Part shown: one piece after another, positions 48,201 to 60,224 of the stretch
How positions within the stretch are numbered: position 1 is the first letter of the stretch
How the letters are laid out: each line of letters opens with the position of its first letter
Assembly (NCBI RefSeq): GCF_010015445.1
Contig: NC_053115.1
Coordinates: 16,241,505 to 16,305,504 of the forward strand
Direction of reading: 5' to 3'
Length of the DNA stretch: 64,000 nucleotides
Source of the DNA: Perca fluviatilis
Lineage: Eukaryota; Chordata; Actinopteri; Perciformes; Percidae
Notes under the pieces: model-generated
Told to the model about the DNA's origin: nothing
The model's database searches: none
What the model saw: the letters and a program-made list of their open reading frames with translations, nothing else
Program-made: the position numbers and the translations under genes

Positions 48201-48955
48201 CCTTAAATACAGTTGTCCTTTAATACTGCTGCTATGAAAGCCTTTTGCTGGAGGATTTTACAGCAGTAAATGGGATTGTTTGTTGTTACTGCAGTGACAT
48301 TTTGCACAATCTCATTCAACATCTGCCATGCTTACAGTCTATAGAAAATAAAATAAAAATGAATCAACAGTTGAAGTGTCAGTAAAAAAAATAAACTTTT
48401 GGGACTATCTGTGTTACAACATAACTGTTCTTAGTTCTTCAAAATGTGTGGAAATCAGCAATGTAGCTGTGTTTATATAAACTAAAGATTCCTTAAGCCA
48501 TTAAAGGATATTCAAAACAAATCCAACCGGGACAGAAGCTTTATTGGAGCCTTTAAATGACAATAGAGCAGCTCTTACATAAATCTTATGTGCTTTTCCC
48601 ACACTGTTGTTGTCTCATAATAACCTCTGACCATCTCCTCTCCAGCGCTGTTATGTAAAAGGTAAAAAAAGACTCATCAGATCAGAGAATACAGTACTTC
48701 CATGTCATCACGGTGAAACAAAATATGACAGCTTCCCTCAACTACGCTGTGGCATCTAGCAGGAGAGTGACATGTGTGGTGAAATGTTTCCCAACCAGCA
48801 GCATCAAAGCTTCTCTATAAATACACGCACAAATGCAAACACACAATAAACCACATGCAATTCAAGCACACGGGCCGCCACCGTGAGAGTGAATGGAAAT
48901 GGGAATATGTTAAAACAATCATCCCTCTGGGATTCTACATGGAAAAGAGAGGGAA

Positions 48956-48979
48956 ACACACACACACACACACACACAG
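48956..48979. repeat. (CA)n microsatellite
   Basis: About 12 CA units. Confidence 0.95.
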
Positions 48980-50878
48980 CAAGAAAACATCACAGAGAAG
49001 GTGCAGGGCTTTAACTTACTCTTTTTCATTTTTTTATCTTTTTAATCTTCTGCATGTTTGCAGTCTCATCAAAAAAAGTTCATTAATTACCTTGAGTTAA
49101 AAAGACTGATTGTTTGATAAGATTAAGAAGAGAATAAAATGGTCTTTTTTTGTGAAATATGGTACCTTACAATGCCATCTTCCTTTCAAGCTGCATTGTC
49201 AACATTTAATTTAGTTTTAATGTGACCAACTAGGCTACATCCTGCAGATTATAGTATTTCTTTATTTTGAGAAAGCCTCCATAACCTACCAGTTGTTCAC
49301 AAATTAGCCTACACAACCACACTTAACACTTAATAACACTGCATCAGAATTTTTGGCCAAGTTGAAATAAATTTCAATACTTTGCCACATATTGTGGCAT
49401 ACTGGGTGTTACAAGACAATACGATAAATCAGAGAATTCAAAAGGTATGTGAACGTGGGAAAGCAATAATGTGAGAGCATGACATGTTGCAGGGGAACAC
49501 AGTGATGTGGGAACATAAAAGTAATGTGAGCACACCAAAAAAATGAATATTAATAAGTAATGTTAAAATCTTTCATGACAAAAACCTTGTGCCAGTAGGC
49601 AAAACATTTGGCAGCGCTTGATCCCAAGAATTTGATTTGTAATTGGTAAGGGAAAGCACTATGAACTAATGCAAACAGACAGCAGTTTGACATTAAACTA
49701 AATGGAACTGGAACCTTAACTGGAGAATATGTTGCTTTAGTATTCAGCTGGGAGAAACCCATCACCACTCAACCACCATCTTCAAATCACACATGTTCCC
49801 ATTTCACATCTCATCAACAAGAGAGCAGACGGCTCCATATTCAAACACATGGCAAGACAGGGCTGGATTACAAATAATTCAGTGGCCTAGAATTTGTAGA
49901 TTTTAAAACCATACAGTAGGAATATTATTATATATATAATATTATATTATATTGGAGGAAACAATGTGTAAAAAGAGAGCTTTACCAACACTTTGCTACT
50001 GTGTGACCAATCATATTTCAGATTTTAAATTCACATAAAAGCAGAAGTAAAAGTAAGTAAGAAAGACATTCTTGTTTCGATTTTTGACTGTTTTGCCTCT
50101 TTCTAATGAAGGTGGACAAATGCAGAGGCTAAAACAAGCCTTTGAAATCATGCTATCGTGGGGCTATGCCAGTTCAAGATCAACAAATAATGTGCACTAT
50201 GGAATCATGTTATCTTATTTAAGCATTAAATGTAGTTGGTGAACTGAGCCATTGCTATTAAAAACGATCAAACGGGTCACCTTCATGTCAAGCGTGGCGC
50301 ATCTTTGTCACTGAAACAAATCAACAATCATATGGGTCCATAGAAAATGGGACACATGGAGCAACACAATTACTATAAGCCCACTTGAATCAAATCAAAT
50401 CACTTCAGGTCTATTTTTCTAGCCAACATATTAGATGTTCTGTCCCTCTCTGTGACAAGTGTTGTCTGATTGTTGCAGCACATAACAAAAACAAGCCCAA
50501 ATACCCAGAAGGATTTTGTTTTTGTCCCACAGGTAATCACTTCATGTCCGAAAATGCAAAGAAGCGACCGGAGGCAGTTTTCATACCCCTCCTAAGTGCT
50601 GCTCTGATAATGAGGTGATTTGTTATTGTCGCCTCCGGTCCGGAATCAAAACAGGTTTGGACTGTCTTTTCCCTCCACAAGACAGCCCACCATTTGTTTC
50701 ATTTTTGCATAAGACTGTCCCTTTTGATCCCTTACAAATCCAACTGTCTCATTTTAAATTAATTCTCACATATTTTATTTGTGAAGACATCAAAATCATG
50801 ATTTTAGTTATTATTAGGCCTAAAGATAAACATTTTAATCTTAATAGAAGAAGCGCTGTAGTCGAGTGTTAAACTTAC

Positions 50879-51095
50879 CAGTTTGGTGAGTGGGAAATCC
50901 CTTTACATCGTACTGCAGGTGCCGGTGCGCTGCGCAATCGCCAACACTGGACCCCGATTCACTCCCGAACTCTCCAGGACAGCCGGCTGTCAGCCAAAAA
51001 CGTGACCAGAATAATTTGCCTTCGTTTTGTCATAAATATTACAGCGGGGGCACCCTCCAAGGCTGCAGATGCAACGCGCAGCAGTGGCTCACAAA
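50879..51095 (-). other. Candidate non-coding first exon, possibly of gpr22
   Basis: On the minus strand the sequence ends in CCAAACTG followed by GTAAGT, a good vertebrate splice donor (exon end 50879). The segment has many CpGs compared with the AT-rich surroundings. A TATA-like AAAATAAAAA at 51121-51131 would place a start near 51090-51095. The only late ATG, at about 50905-50907, is followed at once by TAA. Linking it to gpr22, 13.4 kb downstream on the same strand, is inference; it could belong to another transcript. Confidence 0.3.
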
Positions 51096-51300
51096 TCAGG
51101 TAAAATCACAGTGTTTGGGCTTTTTATTTTTGTATTCCCTACTTAACACGACGCGCTACACCTGTCCACTTTCAAGCAGCGGACTTGTACAGCATCCCAC
51201 TCACGGACCGGCCAAACGCATATATGCGCTAACTGCTCAATGGAGCGCATTTGCTCCATTCCAGCGACCAATACGGTGATCTGCAAGCGCAGGAGGGAGG
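51096..51300. promoter_or_regulatory. Candidate CpG-containing promoter region
   Basis: Several CpG-bearing words (CGACGCGCTAC, CGGACCGGCC, GCGCATTTG) occur within 200 bp of otherwise AT-rich DNA. There is also a CCAAT box (plus strand, 51268-51272) and a TATA-like run at 51121-51131 (minus sense). It lies directly upstream, in the minus-strand sense, of the candidate first exon and is flanked on its far side by long TG and TC arrays. Function is inferred. Confidence 0.3.
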
Positions 51301-51390
51301 GAGGGAGGGGGAGGAGAGGGTTTTTTGTTGTTGGAAGGGGGAGGAGACAGGGATGCGTGAGGAGGAGTGGGGGGCTGGGGTGTTTGGGTT

Positions 51391-51405
51391 TGTGTGTGTG
51401 TGTGC

Positions 51406-51490
<85 letters not shown>
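51391..51490. repeat. (TG)n microsatellite next to the candidate promoter
   Basis: About 50 TG units with CG substitutions near 51405-51410. Confidence 0.98.
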
Positions 51491-51492
<2 letters not shown>

Positions 51493-51573
51493 GCCTTCTT
51501 CCACAAGGACGACCTGAGATTCCTCAAGGGTGAACGCTCCTCTGTAGTAAGTCTTACTTGCTTCTCCCTCCAC

Positions 51574-51575
<2 letters not shown>

Positions 51576-51628
<53 letters not shown>
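51576..51628. repeat. (CT)n microsatellite
   Basis: About 26 CT units, 85 bp beyond the TG array. Confidence 0.98.
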
Positions 51629-51631
<3 letters not shown>

Positions 51632-52748
51632 ACATATTACACACACTTCACCTCTCTCTCAAAGGAAAATGACTGGATTCCAACTTGACTCGATAATATT
51701 ATCTTATAAGCCCTTATGAGAGAGCATGTGAAGGCTTCTGTCTATGCTTTGCTGCACACTTGGGGCTGTACAGTGAGTGTCTGCCCTCATAGCAGGCTCT
51801 ACATTTCCATGTGGCAACTTCATTGCCATATTTCACCTGAGATTATCATCTCATTGTATAGATGCATCCTTCCATCTGCTGTGCTACCATCCCTCTGTGA
51901 TCTCTCGGTCACTATGAGCTGTGTGCAGGGATCAACGTCACCGACTGTTACATTTGTGACCTTGGGCACACGATAAATATGAGGTCCCCGTCACTGCAAC
52001 TCTCATGCTGATTCACAGACGGTTGTTTTAGCAAGCGGTGTAAATTACTGTGCTAGTGAATATGTGAGCTAAACGCAGAGGGAGAGTTAGATAAAAGGTG
52101 TGAACACCTGGTGTCTCTGAGGAGAGTCCCGGCAGCTGTTGTTAGCTGCTCACTGTTCAGAAATTCCCATAGTTGGATGTGTGCTAACATTTAAAAACCA
52201 AAAAAGAATCCTCCATTAGAACTTTTTAAATGTTTGTTTTTCCCAAATGCATGTAAAAAAAAACAACTCATTCACTTATTTTGAATTGGTAAATGGTTCC
52301 TAAAACCTGTTACACCTGCATCTGAAGTTTCATGTTTGACCCCTTTTATGCTAATAAACAGATGGTAGAATAAATGCTGTTTATATAACCTTGAACAAGA
52401 AACATAATGCCTCTAAAACTAAATAAAAACAACATAGGCCCTCATGCACCTCTACCCATCACCCACTCCATAGTTTTTTTTATTCCATCCTACTCTTTAT
52501 TGTTGTTTTTTCTTGTTGGTATCAGTATCATCATCATCAATTTTATTTATAGTTATATGTCCTTCAGTTTTTATGTATAGAGTGTTTTTCATGTTTAATG
52601 CATAAGTTTCACAATTTGGGAAATACACTTTTTTGCTTTCTTGCAGTTAGTAAGATGAGAAGATAGATACCACTCTCATATCTGTCCAGTAAATCCACTA
52701 CTACAGTCAGCCCCATTAGCTCAGCTTAGGATAGAGACTGGAAACAGT
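51629..52748. other. Intergenic, no gene recognised
   Basis: No convincing frame or repeat signal. Confidence 0.4.
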
Positions 52749-52968
52749 CTTTCCGACCAAGTAGTTACAGGAACGTAGTTATAGGAACAGTCCACTTCTA
52801 AACAGTTCTGCTAACTACTCTCCCCCAAAACCGGTTTTGCCATTTGCATTCACACTGGCCAAGTGGCTATAGGAACTGGTAGGAGGGGTAAGGGAGTGAT
52901 GCAAGCATGGCAGCGGTCTTTAAAGTGTCGTCACTTGACTTTAGCGCCACATACAACAACAAACCAGC

Positions 52969-53193
52969 ATGGAGGAGGCCATTGGAATGTTCCTGTTGTG
53001 CCTTGCCAGGATCCTCATAACGGAGTTCAAACAGCGGCGTTTAAAGACTAGGTTGGAGTACTTAACAGAGAAACACAGAAGACGAAGGCTCCAGCGTAAT
53101 ATGATCCTAATTAATATGATGGAAGAAGATAGAAGAGCAGAGCGCAACAGGCAAACGAAACAACGGGTAAATTTAACTAGCATTAACAATTAG
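52969..53193 (+). CDS. 74-aa basic protein fragment inside a DNA transposon
   Basis: ATG in good context (A at -3, G at +4) starts a 74-aa frame. A short hydrophobic stretch (about 6-18) is followed by an Arg/Lys-rich, probably helical segment with RRLKTRLEYLTEKHRRRRLQ (about 23-42) and EEDRRAERNRQTKQR (about 52-66). N-terminal regions of this kind precede the catalytic domain in some Harbinger-type transposases, but no DDE domain follows here. It is best read as a truncated transposase exon and not a host gene. The frame closes right where LINE-tail-like sequence begins, which may have supplied the stop. Confidence 0.35.
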   Translation: MEEAIGMFLLCLARILITEFKQRRLKTRLEYLTEKHRRRRLQRNMILINMMEEDRRAERNRQTKQRVNLTSINN

Positions 53194-53270
53194 ATTAGTT
53201 TAGATTAGATTCAACTGAATTGTCATTGTGCAGAGTACAAGTACAAAGATAGCGAAATGCAGTTAGGTTA
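53191..53270 (+). repeat. L2-like LINE 3'-end fragment nested in the DNA transposon
   Basis: AGATTCAACTGAATTGTCAT followed by GTGCAGAGTACAAGTACAAA and CGAAATGCAGTTAG matches a fish LINE 3'UTR phrase as I recall it. In minus sense only part of the tail is present. Confidence 0.5.
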
Positions 53271-53570
53271 GCTGGTTAAATGCGTGATGTTTGTCTTATG
53301 AGTTAGCATACGTAGGCGAATTGCACCAGACAGTGAAGAATATGTACTGTTTGTGTTTCAGACGTTGCTAGGTCACTAAGGGTTCCTACGTGGAAAAGGG
53401 AAAAGGGAAATGACCCTGCCCTGAAGTAGGAACTGAAAGAGTTACAGGAACTGCGGTCAGAGGAACTTAATAATCCCCAAATTGGTCCAGTCGGAACACG
53501 AGAAAAAAGGGTTCTAGGAACGTTATTTTCTAGGAACTGCAAAAATCCCTCAGGTCGGAAAGGGATTTAT

Positions 53571-54944
53571 GTCTGAAGGTCCCTACCAGCACCTCTAAAG
53601 CTCACTAATTATTTATACCTAGTTTTTTTTTAATCCATATGAAAACTGTAAAAACAACAAATCGCCATTTTACAGGGGGTTATGTGCCAGACTATTTCTT
53701 GGCTGGGAGCAGTAACTTCCTGAAGTATCCCGATAGAGATAATTAGTGAACTTTAGAAGCGATAGGCAAATGTTCTTAACTTTGGACAGGCTAGCTGTTA
53801 TATATATATATGTACACACCATACAGACATGAGAGGGGTATCTATCTTGTCATCTAACTCTCAGCATGAAAGTGAGTACACATATTTCGAAAATGTCGAA
53901 CTATTCCATTAAATACAGAATATCGTAACTATAATTTAACTATGAATTGTATCATCCAGGCCCATGTTTGGTTCAGAGTGGACTGACTTACTGCTGTGCT
54001 TCGTGTGTGTGTGTGTATGTGTGTATATATGTGTGAAACAAAGAAATGTGTGTAAAGGGACTGCAAGTACTTAGATTTTAGGAGTCAAAGACAGTGGAAC
54101 ATAATGACTTTGTGTGATACTTCACAGATTGTACTGAACACCTCGTGGTCTCAGAACAAAGATTTTAGCAGTTTTTCTCCACATTTGTCACCCTCCCAAC
54201 CCACTTCACACCCCACCATCTCAGTCACCATACTTTTTCTGTAGCCCACCTTTTCCCTATCACTGCGCCACACAATTTACAGTTCAGGCCCCCGACCACC
54301 CCTCCCCCCGCGACCACGCAGTCGCCTATTTTATTTCGACAAACACTAAAGCACAGCAAATTGCCCTTGCTACTGATCTGAATCTCTTGTGAAAACATTC
54401 ACATACTAAATGTAAAACTAGCCAGTGATTAGGAGCATCTGCCAAACACCCACATGCCATATGCCCGCGTCACTTAGCCAAGGATAAATACAGAAAAAAA
54501 CATGACATGCACACGCAATACTAGAAGGCAAATAAAAGCACGCATAATGACTCATGTACAGGAAACACGTACTGTATAAACATGCAAAATATTCATACAC
54601 ATACACTAAACATTTATGTGCTGAGACTTCAGCCTATACAGCAAGATGACAGTGAAAAAACTGCAGGACCCACATTCAAACACTAATGGAAAATTATCTT
54701 CATTGTAATGCATAATTTGTAATTTTTCAGCATATTCCAGCAGTTATCTTGTGTAGATGCTGTATGAACTATTTCAATGTATAAACCTTCTCTTACCTTG
54801 TGTACTCCATCACCTCATCTATTTTACTGATTTACTATATTTCCCAAAATGCCTTTCAGTAACACTAAGACAAGGGGTATGAACTTGTGGCAGCAACAGC
54901 AGAGCACAAGTTTTTCCAGTCAATGAAGTCAAAATGCAACATTC
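53571..54944. other. Intergenic, no gene recognised
   Basis: AT-rich. A short TA run lies near 53800-53812 and a GT run near 54003-54035. Confidence 0.4.
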
Positions 54945-56325
54945 TGAATCAGAATCAGAAAGGGATTTATTAACACTTTCAATGAATTTGTCTTGGTGGT
55001 TAGTGCATACATAAACATGTTAAACATTAATATGAAATAAACAATAAATACAGAAATAAATATGTACAATATAGCTGTAAAGAGGCTGTATGGATAAGTG
55101 CAGGATGTGCAAAAATGTTGAGGGATGTACAAAAGTTCAGGATATATAGTATGTGCAATTGGCAGGTATAGTCCAGGATGTAGGATTAAGAGTTAATGTC
55201 GGTGGGGGTCCGGGGCCTTTTTACCTAAGCTGACTGCAGAGGGTGGCATTAGGTTTTAGTCCTGATGGACCGCAGCCTCCTTCCAGAGGGGAGGGGTTCA
55301 AAGAGTTTTTGTCCGGGGTGAGAGGGATCGGCTACAATCTTTCCTGCCCGCCTCAGGGACCAGGAGGCGTACAGGTCCTGGAGAAACGGCAGATTGCAGC
55401 CAATCACCTTCTCAGCAGAGCGGATGATATGCTGCACTCTGCCCTTGTCCTTGGCAGTGGCAGCAGCGTACCAGATGGTGATGGAGCAGGTGAGGATGGA
55501 CTCAATGATGGCAGTGTGAAGTGCACTATCATAGTCTTTGGCAGGTTGAACTTCTTCAGCTGCCACAGGAAGTACATCCTCTGCTGGGCTTTGTTGATGA
55601 GGGAGCCGATGTTCAGCTCCCACTTGAGGTCCTGGGAGATGATGGAGCCCAGGAAGCGGGACTCCACAATGTTGACTGTGGAGTCACCCAGCGTGATGGG
55701 GGCAGGTGGGGCTGCATCCTTCCTAAAGTCCACAACCATCTCCACTGTCTTCAGAGCGTTTAGCTCCAAGTTGTTCTGACTACATCGTGTCATCAGGAGG
55801 TCAATCTCCCGCCTGTAGGCGGACTCATCCCCACCAGGGATGAGTTCAATGACGGTAGTGTCGTCCGCGAACTTCAGGAGCTTGACGGACTGGTAACTGG
55901 AGGTGCAGCTGTTAGAGCACAGGGAGAAGAGCAGAGGGGAAAGGACACATCCGTGAGGGGAACCGGTGCTGATGATCAGTCAGAGACGTGTTTCCCCAGC
56001 TTCACACGCTGCTTCCTGTCAGACAGGAAGTCTGTGATCCATCAGCAGGTGGAGTCAGGCACATGCAGCTGGGAGAGCTTGTCCTGTAGCAGAGCCAGGA
56101 GGATGGTGTTGAACGCAGAGCTGGAGTCCACAATGATGAAATGAAGCTCAAAAGACTTCATACCCACAGAGGTCAGGGCGATGGGTCTGTAGTCATTCAG
56201 TCAGGGGATCCTTGTTTTGGGAGCACAGGAATGATGGGGGAGTACTTGAAGCAGCCGGGTAAATGGCATGTCTCCAGTGAGGTGTTAAAGATGTCTGATG
56301 TGACTGAGTCAATGGAGAATCTCAT
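54945..56325 (-). pseudogene. 5'-truncated L2-type LINE with reverse-transcriptase remnant
   Basis: The minus strand carries RT blocks in order: FLSDRKQ, then LKFADDTTVIELIPGGDESAYRR around the FADD catalytic box (about 55885-55825), LELNALKTVEMVVDF, FLGSIISQDLKW, LINKAQQRMYFLWQLKKFNL, and, after a frame change near 55520, IIESILTCSITIWYAA and HIIRSAEKVIGC. These are the RT palm and thumb of L2-clade elements. The 3' end at 54945-54990 has the TCTGAATCAGAATCAGAAAG phrase. Stops and frameshifts make it inactive. It is closer to canonical L2 than the 26190-27240 copy. Confidence 0.88.
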
Positions 56326-57189
56326 ACATGTCCTTCTACTACAGATGATTTGTTCCGTTAAATGTCAGTACAAAATGCTGCACCGAGGCTAAAAAGAATC
56401 CCTCGCTCTTTGATTTTGTGGGGGAATATCAAAATGTGACCTTTTCTCTGATGTGTTAGAGCAGTGAAATTTTCTGTTAAGCCTTGTTGGAGCTGCACTG
56501 GAAACATCTCAGGAATGAGAAAGAAAAAAAAAAAAACACCACCAAACCAAAAGGTTCTTGTTAGTTTTTGTCTTTTTTAGTATGTAAAGTAGAGAATCCC
56601 TACTTCTAGTTCTGAGGATGTTTTTCCTGTAGCCGATAAGGTACAGTAGTGTGTACCACCCTGTTTCATCCCTGGTGAGAGATTTTCCCTACAGGTGTCA
56701 ATAAAGCATCAGATCAGTATTCTCCCTGTGACTTTATTAGTTTAAAATTTTACAAGGTAGTGAATGTAATCAGTCTGTGGTCATGTTTCCAGATCAATGT
56801 GGAAATTAAATATTTATTGGAGTGATAATGTGTATTTACTGTAGCCTCTGTGGTGTGGGTAATTGAGTGCATTCCTGTGTTCTGTCTCAAAGCATGCCTG
56901 GCAGTGAGGGCGTCTGTGTCCCCGTCTGTCCAGCATGGCATCAAAGACCCTGGCACAACCTCTGGTAAACATGGACACATGTCAAGACCTGGGACCCGGT
57001 CTGGCTTCAGCCCCACTGAAAGAGAGACAGAGGGCCCGGTCGCCACTAACAAACTCACACATATGCATGCTATACCCAAATGTTATCTAAAGTTATCTTA
57101 ACCCACTGGAGGGGTAAGGAAGCAAAACAATATAAAAAGAAAAAAAAAAGATTCTACAGACGTACCACTGTGAGGCTTAAGCACATCGA
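56326..57189. other. Intergenic, no gene recognised
   Basis: No coding signal beyond short overlapping ORFs at 56750-57101. Confidence 0.4.
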
Positions 57190-57485
57190 TGCTTTGAGCT
57201 AAATGTTCACATCAGTACGCTAACATGCTCTCAATGATAATGCTAGCATGTTTAGCAGGTATATTATTTACCATCTTACTTTAGCTTGTTTGCATGCTAA
57301 AATTGGCTGTTTAGCATTAAACACAAAGTACAGTACAGCTGAGGCTGATGGGAATGTCATTCATTTAGAAGGTATTTGGTTATAAAGCAAAGTTTTGTGT
57401 GTTTACAATTTATAGTCTGGGGACCATGAATGTACAAAATGTTATTGTAATCCATCTGATAGTTGCTGAGATATTTAAATAAAAA
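57190..57485 (+). repeat. Dispersed repeat family, copy A
   Basis: Carries GCTAACATGCT, GTACAGCTGAGGCTGATGGG, TATTTGGTTATAAAGCAAAG and ATAGTTGCTGAGATATTTAA in this order. Each phrase has a counterpart in the same order at 60225-61145. Confidence 0.6.
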
Positions 57486-60224
57486 AACAAAATGTCAACC
57501 TCATAGAAAAGTCAGATTCACCAAAAGGATACAAAATGGTACAAAATGTGGTGCCAATCCACCCTGTATTTGTCGTGTCATGCACACACGTCATTTAAAT
57601 CCTACATAGCCCATTTATTTCCCCTAGTATTACCCCTCTCCCAATATTATCACCATTCTAAACTTCTAGTAAAGACCGGGGAGCTACCAATAAAGCTTAA
57701 AGTCATCTTTCCCAAGGTCTAACCTCTTAAAACAGTTATTAAATATGTTGAGAGTATAATTGGTATACGTTTATATTCAGACACGGGTTAGGCATGCCCT
57801 GAATGTGACAGAAACATGCTGTGGACACATAAATATAGGTGGCCTTATTAAAGTCATATTGTATAGACAGCAAGATGGCCAGCTGGAGTGCCCCGATAAG
57901 TAAGAATGATCAGATAGACCTGAGGGGAGAGGAAGCAATAAGACAAACATGAACGAGGAGTTCATTCACTGAATTACAACTGATACAGAAGAGCGGACTG
58001 AAGTGCTTTGATGCAGACAAGTTAAAAAATAAGCAAAGGAAGCTGACACAAGATAAGAGAAAATGAACCATTAAACTGTGTGACCTGATAACTGTATGCA
58101 TGTGATGGTATGAAAAAGAAGAAGGCAATGAAAGGGGGAAAAAAACCATTGTAGCTTGACAAAATGACCTTGAGCCAAGGTTTGAGGGAGGCAAACGCTG
58201 AGCCAGGGGCACGGGGCAGACAGAGAGGATTATGGGTGAGGTGGAGTAAGAAAGACAATAAAGAGAACTGAAGAGAGAGAGAGAGAGAGAAAAAAGAAAG
58301 AGTAGGAGAAATAGTTAGAGAAAGAGAGAGAGAGAATAGACAAAGCTAGGGAGGGAAAGAAAGAAAGAGAGAAAGACAAGAAGATCTGTAGTAGCTGTTT
58401 GATCAGAATCCAACCAATTACAGTTGTGCATCATGAATAAGGAGAGACATATTTACCTTTTCCCAGCATAAAGAAGGGGAAGCAGGGCACACAGAGGCCA
58501 GTTCACTAAATGCCACCTCTGAAGTGTATATAAGCTCATGGTGTCCATGCCTAAGGAGGGGGTTGACTGACAGCTTGGTTTACCCTCTCATTAGCGTACT
58601 CAGGAAGTAGCCGTGGACCTGCACAGTTGGTCTAATATCAACCGTGTCACCATAACTGTGTGACCCACCGAAGCTGGCCAGTCACCTTTAGCTGGTATTT
58701 TGTGGTGACTGTAAACTATAATTTTTTTGATGGTACATGCCCCACTGTGAGTCTAACGGCTGCTGCGTTACAAATAAATGTAATGGGCTGTGAAATTAGT
58801 TTTATCTCTGCACGCAATATGGCTACAGAACAATTCAGGACTATCGAGTTTCCCTAAGGGCCGGTTTGGAAAATGCATTTTCACTCTAAATGACATAGCT
58901 ACAGTGTAGCCATTATACAAAAGCACTCTTATCCTCAATTTACATATATGTGCTTTAGTTAAAAAATAACAAATTTAAACAATGTGTATAGGTTTCAATA
59001 AGGGAGAAAGATGTCTTTTCATTTGATTGGATGATATTTTTGTCTGGTACGGACAAGTGGGCACAGGTGTCTGCATGACTACACATTCACCAGTGCTCTT
59101 GCAGTCAGATTCAGTCACATTTCTGATTTGATTGAACCACAAAGGGACTGTGTGATTGATGGAAGATGAGACGTTCACTGACCTGTCACTTCACCCCCCC
59201 ATCGGCCCCTTCCTTCCTGACCCCTGCCTGCAGTCTGATCTCCCTATCGGCATCTGACATCCTCAGCCCTGTCTTCAGCTCAGCCATCCTGTTCCTCGTC
59301 CACACGTACAGCCTGTCACTTCTCTCCCATCCCCACTCAGCTACACTTCACTTCTCCAGAAACAGCAGGGGCCCACCTGCTTGCACAAACTTGATAATGG
59401 CTTGAGGTCATCATCTTCAAACATTTTTAAACAAGCCACTACAAACTGGTATCTGTTTTCTTTAGGGTGCCATTTGATTCAGGGTGAATATATTACTTGA
59501 AGCCTGTCAGAGATAATATTCTAAATAAGAGAGACAGAGCCCTGGAGCCCAGTTATCCAAACTGATACATCCTCACAGACACCTTGTATACATCCATCTA
59601 CAGAGACGAGGGGGAAATAATCTTCTGTCTCACCTCACCAGTCTTTCTGCCATCTCCACTGAACTACAATTTCTCGGCATCAGCTTCCCTTTCTCTATGG
59701 GTTTTAAAGTTGAGTTGTTGCAACATATTTAGTCAAAGGGAGCCTTACTTTATCCTAATGTTAATGAATCAATAAGCAATTACTTAGGGAAGATGTAGTG
59801 GTCGCATGAGGTCAGTTAGAAAGCAGAGACCAGAAAAGTCATTCAGGTAATGGTTGCTCCCATGGGTCCACAGCAACAGCACTATTTGAGTCATTAAGGG
59901 AATGAATAGTTAGATCCAAGATTATAGTGTTTCAAAAATATTAACCCTGAATGGATATAGAAGTGAAGTAAAAGCTGCGGACAAACTTTACTTATCCAAA
60001 ATAGAAAGTGAAATATGAGCTGTAAGCTGCAAAAGGATCTTACTGACAAGGACGTCTGGCAGCTCACGGTACTGGCTAAGTGGGGTCAGAGGTCTACACA
60101 ATGTGCTGCTAACCATATCTGAGGGAGTAGGGTGACATTGCTGGTAACACAAACAAACTGAGAGGCTAAGGTTTGTGGAAGTATGAGTGTTGTAAATGTG
60201 TCACAGTAACAGAGTCTACAGCCA
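57486..60224. other. Intergenic, no gene recognised
   Basis: Contains a purine-rich GA tract (about 58268-58385). ORFs near 58660-58857 and 59166-59405 are unassigned. Confidence 0.4.

Larger units (their letters stand above)
37515..50878 (-). other. Putative large gpr22 intron; no coding exon recognised
   Basis: The stretch lies between the acceptor at 37514 and the minus-strand donor at 50878/50879. It is AT-rich and holds microsatellites (40765-40854, 41324-41405, 48956-48979), one tRNA-derived SINE (45096-45265) and a hAT-type terminus near 42313. I looked for COG5-like peptide exons on both strands and recognised none. Short exons could be missed by eye. Confidence 0.35.
52749..53562. 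mobile_element. DNA transposon with CTTTCCGACC termini and a small basic ORF
   Basis: Inverted CTTTCCGACC (52749-52758) and GGTCGGAAAG (53553-53562) bound an 814-bp element. Subterminal GGAAC/GTTCC words recur at both sides. It encloses a short ORF (52969-53193) and a LINE 3'-end fragment. A clean target duplication was not seen. A Harbinger-type assignment is likely but not proven. Confidence 0.5.

Noticed and set aside
50890..51279. 129-codon plus-strand ORF across the CpG segment
   Set aside because: Composition follows the CpG-rich, non-coding segment; no domain is recognised, and the splice donor signal is on the other strand.
55243..55779. 178-codon plus-strand ORF
   Set aside because: It is antisense to the L2 reverse-transcriptase remnant, whose catalytic motifs read on the minus strand.
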